From the NCBI RefSeq assembly GCF_938028735.1, contig NZ_CALIMF010000005.1:62001-126000 (forward strand): a stretch of 64,000 bases of DNA, given 5' to 3'. This DNA comes from an uncultured Thermanaerothrix sp. GTDB lineage: Bacteria > Chloroflexota > Anaerolineae > Anaerolineales > Anaerolineaceae. Below, piece by piece: positions 44,038 to 51,835 of this stretch. The stretch's first letter is position 1. Every line of letters begins with the position of its first letter. The notes under the pieces were generated by a model. It saw only the letters and a list, made by a program, of their open reading frames with translations. It did not search any database and was not told the origin of the DNA. The position numbers and the translations under genes are program-made.

Positions 44038-44043
44038 ATTATA
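44038..44043 (-). promoter_or_regulatory. -10 box of the response-regulator operon
   Basis: Consensus TATAAT, 32 nt before the ATG, with GGGGAG as ribosome site. The -35 is poor. Confidence 0.45.
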
Positions 44044-44127
44044 CAGGATTTTGCCGCCGCCGATTGCTAATCAGGGGGAAGGTTGGCGGCTGTTGGCCTA
44101 CAACTCTTAAGCCTGGGAGGGTTCTCA

Positions 44128-45054
44128 TCAGAACGCCTTCCTATGCAGGTGGGGCAACTCAGCCAAGGTCGGAACTCCATCCGCCACTGGCTTGGCGGGC
44201 AGGCTCATGCGAGCCCGCGTCTGGGTGAGGGGTACAAATAACGGGTAACCATCGGGGGAAGCCTCGGTCATCGAAATTGTCAACCCAAAGGCACGGCTTA
44301 GCAAATCCGGCTGGAGCACCTCACGGGTCGTACCCCAAGCCCACAGGCGTCCTCCCACCAATAGTGCTACCTGGTCGGCATAACGAACGGCGAGATTCAG
44401 GTCATGCAGCACCATCAGCACCCCTCGGCGAGGAAGATCCGCGGTCGTACCGTTATCTGCCAAACGGCGCAGGTGGGTCAGCAAGGCAACTTGATACTGC
44501 CAATCCAGATGCGTAGTCGGCTCATCCAGGAGCAAGAAGGGCGTCTGTTGGGCCAGTGCACGCGCCAGCAAAACCCGCTGCAACTCCCCGCCGGAGAGTT
44601 CAGCCAAGCCACGCTCGGCCAAAGGCAGGGCCTCTACCTGCTCCAACGCTTGGCGGGCCACAGCCTCATCACGCGGGGAAACCTGCCCGAGGAGATTCAG
44701 ATAAGGCGTCCGCCCTAGAAGGACTGTCTGCCAGACGGTAAAAGCGGGCGGTAACTGATGAATCTGAGGAACCACCGCCAGATACCGAGCGCGTTGCCAG
44801 GGAGACGCGCGAACCAGATCCAAATCGCCCACTTGGATGCTCCCTGCCTGGGGGGTGATCACGCCGCTGATAGCGCGGATTAAAGTAGACTTGCCCGCGC
44901 CGTTGGGGCCAATCAGAGCCACCACTTGCCCGCGCTCAAGGCTTAGCGAAACATTTTCCAGAATACGTTGCCCCTGCAAGACGACCGTCACCCGCTCCAG
45001 GTATAGCCGACTTGCCTCGACTATGGAACCCTTTAAGTCTAATCGGGTGTTCAT
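44128..45054 (-). CDS. Cobalamin/Fe-siderophore type ABC transporter ATPase
   Basis: 308 aa. Walker A ALIGPNGAGKST, signature LSGGELQRVLLARALAQ, Walker B FLLLDEPTTHLDW, H-loop HDLNLAVRYAD. It is a BtuD/FecE-type importer ATPase. The first 15 residues precede the usual start (RLYLERVTVVLQG), and the last 45 extend beyond the common end. It overlaps the preceding binding-protein-like gene by 4 bp and is the last gene of the riboswitch-controlled operon, so vitamin B12 is the likely substrate. Confidence 0.93.
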   Translation of the reverse strand: MNTRLDLKGSIVEASRLYLERVTVVLQGQRILENVSLSLERGQVVALIGPNGAGKSTLIRAISGVITPQAGSIQVGDLDLVRASPWQRARYLAVVPQIHQLPPAFTVWQTVLLGRTPYLNLLGQVSPRDEAVARQALEQVEALPLAERGLAELSGGELQRVLLARALAQQTPFLLLDEPTTHLDWQYQVALLTHLRRLADNGTTADLPRRGVLMVLHDLNLAVRYADQVALLVGGRLWAWGTTREVLQPDLLSRAFGLTISMTEASPDGYPLFVPLTQTRARMSLPAKPVADGVPTLAELPHLHRKAF

Positions 45055-45884
45055 GCTACAACCTCCGCCAAACGAGCCTGCAACCAGACGGCCGTCTCCA
45101 TCATTGAGGGGCCATCATGGATCAAATTCTCTCCTCGTTGCACCGTTGAGATCACAATCCGCATGTCCGGCAAGAGAACATCCCATCCACGTGCCCGGAG
45201 AAGCACTGCCGGGTCTATCGGATATTCTGGTTCCGAGAAAAGCAGCCACACCTGCGGCTTTTGCTGCACGACAGCCGCCAAATCTAGAGAGAGGTAGCCG
45301 GCCGGCCGGGCGCCAAAAAGGTTTTGACCTCCTGCTACTTCAATCAAATCGTGGATGAAAGTCAGCGCGCCCGGCGTGCGTGGGTGAGGACCGAACCAGA
45401 GTTCAGCATAGACTCGCGGACGCGGTTGGAATGCTCGCGCCGCCAGATCGGCGAAACAAGCCTGCCAACGTGCCACCAGATCACGAGCGGGTTGTACTGC
45501 CCCAACCAATCCACCCAACATCACAATGTTCTCCCATATCCCATACACGCTGTTAGGCAGCGGTAGTACAAACACAGGCCACCCTTGGCGCAATAAACGC
45601 TGCGCCAGTTGTCGCTGCACGCCAGTGGTGAGCAAAATGAGGTCCGGACGTACCTCCTGCAAGCGTTCCAGATCCACCCTTAGATAGTCACCTACTACCT
45701 CGGCTTGAAGGTCGGAAACATAACGCCGGCAATACGTCGAAACCCCCACTACGCGCTCTCCACATCCCAGCGCGAAGAGGGTTTCGGTCAAGCCAGATAC
45801 CAGACTTACAATCCGTTGCGGTGGATAGGCCAGTTCCACCTTTTGACCCAGCGGGTCACAAAATAGGCGCAACGTCGCAGTCAT
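45051..45884 (-). CDS. Second BtuF-like binding protein without a signal peptide
   Basis: 277 aa from the ATG at 45884, with GGAG 8 nt upstream; the longer open frame enters the permease gene. From residue 20 it reads PPQRIVSLVSGLTETLFALG, the family start, followed by LILLTTGVQRQLAQRLLRQG and an ending like BtuF/cobalamin-binding proteins (WLLFSEPEYPIDP). Neither a signal peptide nor a lipobox is present, so as read it should stay in the cytoplasm. It is placed between permease and ATPase genes. It may store or pass on cobalamin; alternatively it is misannotated at its start. Confidence 0.8.
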   Translation of the reverse strand: MTATLRLFCDPLGQKVELAYPPQRIVSLVSGLTETLFALGCGERVVGVSTYCRRYVSDLQAEVVGDYLRVDLERLQEVRPDLILLTTGVQRQLAQRLLRQGWPVFVLPLPNSVYGIWENIVMLGGLVGAVQPARDLVARWQACFADLAARAFQPRPRVYAELWFGPHPRTPGALTFIHDLIEVAGGQNLFGARPAGYLSLDLAAVVQQKPQVWLLFSEPEYPIDPAVLLRARGWDVLLPDMRIVISTVQRGENLIHDGPSMMETAVWLQARLAEVVA

Positions 45885-45885
45885 T

Positions 45886-46887
45886 TTACTCCACCCCCTG
45901 TACTTTACTACGGCGCAAAAGCCAGAGAAAGAACGGCGCACCTGCCAGTGCTGTAATGATCCCCACCGGCAATTCCTGCGGTGCCAAAAGCACCCGTGCC
46001 AGCACATCCGCCAGCAGTAGGGCCGTTGATCCACCTAGAATGCTCAAAGGGATCAGGTAGCGATAATCTGATGTGAAAATCAGGCGCACCACATGCGGCA
46101 CAATCAGGCCGAGAAAGCCAATGATGCCCGCAAACGAGACCGCCGCCGCCGTGCTGAGCGCCGCAGCCAGGAGGATCCAGGTACGCACCCGAGACACATT
46201 CAGCCCTAACTGTTGAGCCTGCTCATCGCCAAACTGGAGCACGTTGAGTGCATGCCCGCTGATGATCAGCCCACCTAATCCTAGAATCAGATAGGGCAGC
46301 ATGACCCCCACCGCCGGCCACCCCCCCAGGGCGGCTCCCCCCAGCAGCCAGGCTAAGGCCCGCCGCAACTCACCGGTTGAACGCAGCATCAAAAAGGAGG
46401 TTAACGCCGACGCAAAAGAGGAAACGGCTACACCTGCCAGGATCAAATTTGCCGTGGGTAGAGCCCGCCCACTGCGCGCCAGCGCCATTACCACCAGCAC
46501 AGTCAACATGGCCGCCACAAAGGCCATAGCAGGCACAGCCATCAGTCCCCAAAATGAGTACGGCCAGCGCAGACTCATTGCCACTACCGCACCTAACCCG
46601 GCCCCCGAGGCCACCCCGATCAAGTAAGGATCGGCCAATGGATTACGAAAAAGCCCTTGATAAGCCGCCCCACTCCCACCCAGGGCTGCACCGGTGAGCG
46701 CAATCAGTAACGTACGGGGCAAACGGATCTCCCACAAGATGGTATGATGGGCGGCGTGAGAGGCCTGTCCAACAAGCGCACGCCAGATTTCCGACAGAGG
46801 AATGCTCACCGAGCCCAGCGCGATACTAAGCCCAAGCGCTAGTCCCAACCCAAGGAGAAGAACAGACCAGGAAAACGTCTTTTTCAT
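45886..46887 (-). CDS. FecCD/BtuC-type ABC transporter permease
   Basis: 333 aa with about ten helices. Conserved blocks: 'LIALTGAALGGSGAAYQGLF', 'NPLADPYLIGVASGAGLGA', the coupling loop near 'AQQLGLNVSRVR', and FAGIIGFLGLIVPHVVRLI. It forms the membrane pore of the B12 importer with the flanking ATPase and lipoprotein. Its ATG follows the btuF stop by 54 nt with a hairpin in between. Confidence 0.93.
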   Translation of the reverse strand: MKKTFSWSVLLLGLGLALGLSIALGSVSIPLSEIWRALVGQASHAAHHTILWEIRLPRTLLIALTGAALGGSGAAYQGLFRNPLADPYLIGVASGAGLGAVVAMSLRWPYSFWGLMAVPAMAFVAAMLTVLVVMALARSGRALPTANLILAGVAVSSFASALTSFLMLRSTGELRRALAWLLGGAALGGWPAVGVMLPYLILGLGGLIISGHALNVLQFGDEQAQQLGLNVSRVRTWILLAAALSTAAAVSFAGIIGFLGLIVPHVVRLIFTSDYRYLIPLSILGGSTALLLADVLARVLLAPQELPVGIITALAGAPFFLWLLRRSKVQGVE

Positions 46888-46899
46888 CGCTATTCAGAT

Positions 46900-46934
46900 G
46901 CCCCCATCCCAAACCGCGGGGTCAGGATGGGGGC
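46900..46934 (-). terminator. Intercistronic hairpin between btuF and the permease gene
   Basis: Perfect 10-bp stem GCCCCCATCC/GGATGGGGGC with a 15-nt loop. No U-run follows, so it more likely protects the 3' end of the btuF message, favouring excess binding protein, than terminates. Confidence 0.6.
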
Positions 46935-46941
46935 TAACGTA

Positions 46942-47943
46942 TTACTTAAACAATTCGGGGTGGAAAATTTTGGCCAGGTTTTCCAAGGCATCTACCAAAC
47001 GCGGGCCCGGACGGCTGATAAGGTCATCATCAAATGGGATCACCCGCTCGTTTTTCACTGCGCGCAAGTTACTCCACCCAGGACGTTGGGCAACACTCTC
47101 CGGGGTGGTGCCCCATTTGGCATCGCCAAGGAGGATGATCTCAGGATCAGCCGCCACAATTTGCTCCAGGCTCATCTGTGCCCAGGGACTGTCGAGCACG
47201 GCGGCAATATTGACCCCACCGGCACGAGCGATCAAGGCATCATGGAATGAACCAGGCCCTGCCGTCCAAGGTTTGGCCGGATCTTGGGAGGCATCTAGCT
47301 CATAGAAAACACTGGGTTTCTGGCTCACCATTGCAATTTTCTTATCCACCGCCGCCACCCGCGCTTTGAGGCTCTCGATCAGCGCCGCGGCTTCCGGCTC
47401 ATGTCCGATCAATCGTCCCACCACCTCTAGATTGGCATACAGGTCCTCCAGCGTGACCGGATTGGGCACCCAGAAAACCACCAATCCAGCGTTTTCCATA
47501 GCCTTCACCTGTTCCGGGGACTGAATTCCCGCCGCCAGCACCAGATCGGGTTGCAGGGCAACCAACTGCTCTAGGTTGAGCGTCTCCCAGGTGGAGCCAA
47601 TATCGGTGACCGAGGCCGCCTCAGGAGGGTAATCCGAAAACGAATCGCGGGCAATCACCTGTTTGCCTGCCCCCAACGCAAACAGAATCTCGGTATTAGA
47701 GGGTGCTAAAGAGATAATACGTTGGGCCGGCGCTTTCAACGTTACTTTTCGCCCCAGCCCATCAGTGGCTTCAATCTGCGCTACTGGCGTAGCGGTTGGT
47801 GCCAGGCTCGCTGTTGGCAGAAAAGCCGCCGTCTCAGTAACCACCGGGCTCGGTGAGGTTGCCACAGGCGTCGCCGGAACACACGCGCCAAGGATCAACC
47901 CAAGTAATAACATGAAAATCAGAGCATGAGATAGTCGTTTCAT
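46942..47943 (-). CDS. btuF: Cobalamin-binding lipoprotein BtuF
   Basis: 333 aa. Signal peptide with lipobox LGAC (Cys21), a Thr/Pro linker (about 22-58), then the class III binding-protein fold: RIISLAPSNTEILFALGAG, IGSTWETLNLEQLVALQPDL, and the Trp/Asp-rich second lobe. It captures B12 outside the cell and hands it to the BtuCD-like importer. The 5' leader carries a cobalamin riboswitch, which supports the substrate. First gene of the operon. Confidence 0.93.
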   Translation of the reverse strand: MKRLSHALIFMLLLGLILGACVPATPVATSPSPVVTETAAFLPTASLAPTATPVAQIEATDGLGRKVTLKAPAQRIISLAPSNTEILFALGAGKQVIARDSFSDYPPEAASVTDIGSTWETLNLEQLVALQPDLVLAAGIQSPEQVKAMENAGLVVFWVPNPVTLEDLYANLEVVGRLIGHEPEAAALIESLKARVAAVDKKIAMVSQKPSVFYELDASQDPAKPWTAGPGSFHDALIARAGGVNIAAVLDSPWAQMSLEQIVAADPEIILLGDAKWGTTPESVAQRPGWSNLRAVKNERVIPFDDDLISRPGPRLVDALENLAKIFHPELFK

Positions 47944-48019
47944 GGTTCACTTCTCCGTTTACGTTTACTAAGGCAATCGTGTCAGTTTGAAGGATGAGCC
48001 CACACGTGAGGCGTACACT

Positions 48020-48046
48020 CCCGGCTGGTGGGCCCACCTGGCCGGG
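48020..48046 (-). other. Extra hairpin in the btuF leader
   Basis: Stem CCCGGC/GCCGGG enclosing the palindrome GGTGGGCCCACC. It lies between the riboswitch terminator and the btuF ATG, in a further 150 nt of leader not explained by the aptamer. Confidence 0.5.
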
Positions 48047-48094
48047 TGGGGAATTACATAGGCGTGTGCATGATCCTGGCCGTGGCTCCGGCAT

Positions 48095-48130
48095 TCAAAA
48101 TAGTACCTCCCTGTCGTGGTGACAGGGAGG
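48095..48130 (-). terminator. Riboswitch-controlled terminator
   Basis: Perfect 10-bp stem CCTCCCTGTC/GACAGGGAGG (48106-48130) with a 5-nt loop, followed on the minus strand by TACTATTTTG. Its left arm shares sequence with the region after the aptamer, as expected of an expression platform. Confidence 0.75.
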
Positions 48131-48196
48131 TGAGAAACCAAGGCTGCCAGAGCATCGGTTCCCACCTCCTTTCCGCGAGAGGCTGGTGAACCCCTA

Positions 48197-48310
48197 CCGG
48201 GCGGGCGACCTGGCTTAGAGGGCCTTGACCCTCCTCACAGTTGCGGGACAGCACCGGACTTGCACCGGTTTCGCCTTTAAGCCGCTCCATCCGGGGAGAC
48301 AGGCACCCGG
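48197..48310 (-). ncRNA. Cobalamin (AdoCbl) riboswitch
   Basis: On the minus strand the core reads AAAGGCGAAACCGGTGCAAG, then CCCGCAACTGTGA, then the B12 box AAGCCAGGTCGCCCGCC. Flanking CCGGG and CCCGG form P1 (48310-48306 and 48201-48197). These are the conserved elements of the class I cobalamin riboswitch. Bound B12 should favour the terminator downstream and shut off the importer operon. Confidence 0.93.
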
Positions 48311-48340
48311 CAGGTGTTATGAGGTTGTCAAACTGGCATG

Positions 48341-48369
48341 ATTGTAAGCGTAGCGAGAGGTATTGTCAA
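48341..48369 (-). promoter_or_regulatory. B12 import operon promoter
   Basis: Consensus -35 TTGACA (48369-48364), 17-nt spacer, -10 TACAAT (48346-48341). The +1 is near 48334, so the leader to btuF is about 390 nt. Confidence 0.8.
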
Positions 48370-48377
48370 GAAAAGGA

Positions 48378-48406
48378 TTGCCAAATCCGGGCTTCGCGAC
48401 TATAAT
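48378..48406 (+). promoter_or_regulatory. tRNA-Pro promoter
   Basis: -35 TTGCCA (48378-48383), 17-nt spacer, -10 TATAAT (48401-48406), with +1 about 5 nt before the tRNA. It is divergent from the B12 operon promoter, with 8 bp between the -35 boxes. Confidence 0.8.
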
Positions 48407-48417
48407 AAAAGCCGCCA

Positions 48418-48492
48418 CGGGGCGTGGCGCAGCCCGGCTAGCGCGCTTGCATGGGGTGCAAGAGGTCCTGGGTTCAAATCCCAGCGCCCCGA
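48418..48492 (+). tRNA. tRNA-Pro (anticodon GGG)
   Basis: Acceptor stem CGGGGCG/CGCCCCG with discriminator A, D stem GCGC/GCGC, anticodon stem CTTGC/GCAAG with loop ATGGGGT giving anticodon GGG, and T arm CTGGG-TTCAAAT-CCCAG. The 3' CCA is not fully encoded (ACCT follows), so the terminal A is added after transcription. It decodes CCC and CCU. Confidence 0.95.
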
Positions 48493-48529
48493 CCTAGGGC
48501 AACTTACATAGCCACAACAATGGGACAAA

Positions 48530-48578
48530 GAGGTCTGAGGTAGGCCAATGGACGCGAGCCATGTCTACCTCAGACCTC
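48530..48578 (+). terminator. 14-bp perfect hairpin downstream of tRNA-Pro
   Basis: GAGGTCTGAGGTAG (48530-48543) and CTACCTCAGACCTC (48565-48578) with a 21-nt loop that itself contains ATGG/CCAT. CTGCTTTTC follows. It is a likely terminator for the tRNA gene, though unusually long for one. Confidence 0.6.
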
Positions 48579-48872
48579 CTGCTTTTCAAAATCGTCGGTG
48601 CTTTCTTGATGACTCGTCGTTCTATTCTTCTCTTCCTAATTCCCTTTCTTCCACCCCGGGGCTATTTCTGCTCGCCCTTCCGCCGTTTGCTTTGCTATAA
48701 TCTTGTTAGCGGGGACAACGTCGCTCACATCTTCTCTGTTTTCTAGAATCGCACCCCAAACCCCGAAATCCTGGATGGAACTACTGGTGGGATCTTAACG
48801 TCTTATTAGACGAAGGTCCTGCGTTAATACTCAAAAAGAAGCCCATAGTTGGAAGATAAGGAGGAGAAGCGT
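48579..48872 (+). other. Intergenic region before the NBR1-Ig lipoprotein gene
   Basis: No gene with a ribosome site. It contains a TATAAT at 48696-48701 with a poor -35, a TAGAAT near 48748, and ends with the ribosome site AAGGAGGAGA before the ATG at 48873. A long leader of 100 nt or more is likely. Confidence 0.4.
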
Positions 48873-50045
48873 ATGAAGAAGAGATTTCCCTGGCTCACTC
48901 TGAGCATCCTGATCCTGGTCATATTGGTTGGCGGGTGTTTCCCGCTGGGGCCGCGTCCTAGCACCAACCAAGCGGCAACCTACGCTGCGCAAACTGTTGA
49001 AGCTCGCCTGACCGAGATGGCGCTGCAAACCCTGATCGCCCAATTAACGGTGACCCCGGCCATTCCCAGTCCCTTCCCAACCGCCACCCCCGGCCCGCAG
49101 GAAGCCACTGCAACGCCTGTGCCCCCAACGGCTGTGCCCACGGCCCAGCCCACCCTGGTGCAACCTACGCCCACAGCTACCCCCCTCCCCTGCAATTGGG
49201 CTAAATTTGTCAAGGACATCACTGTTCCCGACGGCACCCGGTTCCGCCCAGGAGAAGCCTTCACCAAGACCTGGCGCCTTCAGAACATTGGCTCCTGCAC
49301 CTGGACGGCAGATTATGCCCTCGTTTTCGCCAGCGGCAATGCCATGGACGGCCCAGCCTCACAGAAATTGGGCACCACCGTGCGCCCGGGTGAGACCGTT
49401 GATATCTCCGTCAATCTCAAGGCCCCGACAAAACCTGGTGATTATACTGGCAACTGGAAACTCCGCAGCGCAGATGGGGTCGTCTTCGGCTTGGGCCGTG
49501 ATGCCAGTCAGCCCTTCTGGGTGAAGATCAAAGTATTAGAACCCTCGCAGGTCGCCTTCGACCTGGCAGCAAACTACTGTACAGCCGAATGGCGTACTTC
49601 CGCCGGCGTGCTCACCTGCCCTTCCAGCGGTATTGACACCACCAACGGCTCCATCACCATCAACAATGCTCCTAAACTTGAGGGCGGCCGCCAGGAAGAT
49701 GAACCAGCCCTCATCACCGTGCCTTCCGCTGGAGATGGCGGATTCATTAGTGGCAAATTCCCCGTTTTCAAAGTGGCCAAAGGGGATCGCTTCAAAGCCA
49801 TCATTGGCTGTCTGGATGGCGCCTCCAATTGTAACGTGATGTTCCAACTGAACTACATCGCCGATGGTGGCTCCGAACAGAACCTGGGCTCGTGGACACA
49901 GACCTACGATGGGAAATGGGAAAGCCTGGATGTGGACTTGAGCAGCCTAGATGGTAAGTCAGTGCAGTTCATCCTCAAGGTGCTCAACAATGGCAACTCC
50001 CAAGATGACTTGGCTTTCTGGTTAGCGCCACGCGTGGTACGCTAG
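48873..50045 (+). CDS. Lipoprotein with NBR1-Ig-like domain
   Basis: 390 aa from the ATG at 48873 (strong AAGGAGG); an upstream in-frame ATG lacks one. Signal peptide and lipobox VGGC (Cys22), a helical stretch to about 55, a Thr/Pro linker to about 105, then an NBR1-Ig-like domain (FVKDITVPDGTRFRPGEAFT, TWRLQNIGSCTWT, VRPGETVDISVNLKAP). A C-terminal beta-rich domain (about 225-390) has paired Cys residues and may be carbohydrate-binding-like. It is a surface protein of unknown role; this domain order is frequent in Chloroflexi. It ends in a terminator. Confidence 0.85.
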   Translation: MKKRFPWLTLSILILVILVGGCFPLGPRPSTNQAATYAAQTVEARLTEMALQTLIAQLTVTPAIPSPFPTATPGPQEATATPVPPTAVPTAQPTLVQPTPTATPLPCNWAKFVKDITVPDGTRFRPGEAFTKTWRLQNIGSCTWTADYALVFASGNAMDGPASQKLGTTVRPGETVDISVNLKAPTKPGDYTGNWKLRSADGVVFGLGRDASQPFWVKIKVLEPSQVAFDLAANYCTAEWRTSAGVLTCPSSGIDTTNGSITINNAPKLEGGRQEDEPALITVPSAGDGGFISGKFPVFKVAKGDRFKAIIGCLDGASNCNVMFQLNYIADGGSEQNLGSWTQTYDGKWESLDVDLSSLDGKSVQFILKVLNNGNSQDDLAFWLAPRVVR

Positions 50046-50055
50046 CCTCTTTTCA

Positions 50056-50087
50056 CCCAGCCCGCTGCGCTGTGGCAGCGGGCTGGG
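50056..50087 (+). terminator. Terminator after the lipoprotein gene
   Basis: Perfect 13-bp stem CCCAGCCCGCTGC/GCAGCGGGCTGGG with a 6-nt loop, followed by ATGTTTAC. Confidence 0.75.
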
Positions 50088-50124
50088 ATGTTTACATCGG
50101 GCCGGAGTGCCCAGGAGCAAACCC

Positions 50125-50895
50125 ATGAAATGCGTTTCTTTCTCCTGTTTGCGCCTTAACCGGCGCCTTTGGCTTGGTTGGGGGCTTATCTTTGCCCTGG
50201 TGCTCCCCCTGACCCAGCCTACCTGGTCGGTGCAGGCCTACACTGGCTACCCGACCTTCGATATCATCTCGGTCAAGCCGGATGAATCCGTAACCATCAA
50301 GATTCACAATCTGCCCCCTAATCAGACCTTTACCGTGCGCATGGGCAAAATTGGCACCCGTGCCATTGGCGGCATCGAGATCGGCCAGTTTGCCTCGGGA
50401 AGCGGGGGTACCCAAACCCTGACCTTCAACATCCCCGCTGCGCTTAAGGGACTGCGCCAGATCTCCATCCGCATGGATAGTAAACCCGGGGGTTACTATG
50501 CGTATAACTGGTTCTATAACCTGGGCGTCGCTACCACCGTGACCCCCAGACCAACCGCTACCCCTGGGCCCACGTCTACACCCAAACCCACTAGCAGCGG
50601 TTATAGCGGAATCCCTACGTTTACTATTTTGAGCGTTGTGCGGGACGATAAGGTCACGATCCGCACCCACAACTTCCCCGCCAATCAAACCTTCACTGTG
50701 CGCATGGGCAAATATGGCACCCAGGGCATCGGCGGCATTGTGATCGGCACCAGCCACTCGGGCACAGGCGGAAAGTTGGAATTCACCTACACCCTACCGG
50801 CTGAATTGAAAGGGCAAACCCGCATTGCTATTCGCCTGGAAAGCCCTGCTGGCTACTATGCCTTCAACTGGTTCTGGAACAACACAACACCCTAA
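50125..50895 (+). CDS. Secreted protein with two tandem ~95-residue repeats
   Basis: 256 aa from the ATG at 50125 (AGGAG 7 nt upstream). A signal peptide (about 1-38, cleaved after VQA) is followed by two homologous domains. Each begins GYPTF/GIPTF, contains QTFTVRMGK-GT--IGGI-IG and ends GGYYAYNWF / AGYYAFNWF, with a Thr/Pro linker of about 20 residues between them. No catalytic motif is visible, and the domain is not one I can name. It probably folds as two beta-sandwiches on the cell surface. It sits between two strong terminators, behind the NBR1-Ig lipoprotein. Confidence 0.8.
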   Translation: MKCVSFSCLRLNRRLWLGWGLIFALVLPLTQPTWSVQAYTGYPTFDIISVKPDESVTIKIHNLPPNQTFTVRMGKIGTRAIGGIEIGQFASGSGGTQTLTFNIPAALKGLRQISIRMDSKPGGYYAYNWFYNLGVATTVTPRPTATPGPTSTPKPTSSGYSGIPTFTILSVVRDDKVTIRTHNFPANQTFTVRMGKYGTQGIGGIVIGTSHSGTGGKLEFTYTLPAELKGQTRIAIRLESPAGYYAFNWFWNNTTP

Positions 50896-50911
50896 TCGCC
50901 CCTACAAGCTT

Positions 50912-50939
50912 TGAGGGGCGGCTATTGCACCGCCCCTCA
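50912..50939. terminator. Bidirectional terminator between convergent genes
   Basis: Perfect 10-bp stem TGAGGGGCGG/CCGCCCCTCA with an 8-nt loop. It serves the repeat-protein gene and the convergent folP operon. Confidence 0.7.
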
Positions 50940-50969
50940 ATCATCTTCCTCCGCTTCGGATTTTGCCGA

Positions 50970-51833
50970 TCACGCACGCAGGATGGCTTCAGCCATGCGC
51001 ACGGCCCGCACCACTGCTTCCACATCATGTACACGCAGGATATCTGCGCCACGCTCCACCCCCAGCACTGCCGCCGCCAGCGTCCCTTCTAGACGCTGGT
51101 CCGGTGGGAGGTTCAGCGTATAGCCGATAAACGATTTGCGCGAGGGTCCCAGCAACAAGGGAAATCCCAGGGCTTTAAAAGCATCCAGATGGCGGATCAA
51201 ATGCAAATTTTGTTCCACCGTCTTGCCAAACCCAATGCCCGGATCAAGGATAATACGCTCGCGAGGCACCCCCGCTGCAAGCGCCAAATCTACACTCGCC
51301 AGCAATTCCGTCTTGATATCCTCAATCAAATTGGCATAAGCAATATTCACATAACGCCCACCCAGCCGTTCGCGGAGTTCTGCATTTTCAGGCTGACTGC
51401 GGTTGTGCATCAGAATCACCACCGCCCCATAACGCGCCACGACCTCGGCCATGTGCTCATCGGCCCGTAAGGCCCACACATCATTCACCCAATGGGCCCC
51501 GATGCGCAGGGCAGCCTCAGCCACCGCGGCTTTATAAGTGTCCACCGAGAGGATCACTCCCCAATCTTGTCTAGCCAGAACCTCAACGACCGGGAGAACT
51601 CGCGCCATCTCCTCCTCAACGCCAACCGGTTTTGAGCCTGGACGCGTGCTCTCACCACCGATATCTAGAATATCAGCCCCGGCCTGAACAAAGCGCCGGG
51701 CCTGCTCAAGCGCCCTTTCCACTACCTGACCCTCGGTCAACAACCCATCTCCAGAGAAACTATCCGGCGTCACATTGATGATTCCCATGATGTAAGTGCG
51801 CTCCCCCCAGCGCGGCAGAGGAATAGCAGACAT
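50970..51833 (-). CDS. folP: Dihydropteroate synthase
   Basis: 287 aa from the ATG at 51833 (GGAGGTG 8 nt upstream). TIM barrel with GIINVTPDSFSGDG, DIGGESTRPGS, SVDTYKAAVAEAAL, ILDPGIGFGKT and the C-terminal VHDVEAVVRAVRM. It condenses p-aminobenzoate with the pterin pyrophosphate made by the adjacent FolK product and is the sulfonamide target. Last gene of the hom-x-folK-folP operon. Confidence 0.96.
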   Translation of the reverse strand: MSAIPLPRWGERTYIMGIINVTPDSFSGDGLLTEGQVVERALEQARRFVQAGADILDIGGESTRPGSKPVGVEEEMARVLPVVEVLARQDWGVILSVDTYKAAVAEAALRIGAHWVNDVWALRADEHMAEVVARYGAVVILMHNRSQPENAELRERLGGRYVNIAYANLIEDIKTELLASVDLALAAGVPRERIILDPGIGFGKTVEQNLHLIRHLDAFKALGFPLLLGPSRKSFIGYTLNLPPDQRLEGTLAAAVLGVERGADILRVHDVEAVVRAVRMAEAILRA

Positions 51834-51835
51834 GC

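Noticed and set aside
45051-46034. N-terminal extension of the second BtuF-like protein as a signal peptide
   Set aside because: The extension overlaps the permease gene, is rich in Trp, Cys and Arg, and looks like an out-of-frame reading. GGAG precedes the ATG at 45884.
48561-48746. Possible 61-codon gene after tRNA-Pro
   Set aside because: It starts inside the 14-bp hairpin, has no ribosome site and its translation has no recognisable pattern.
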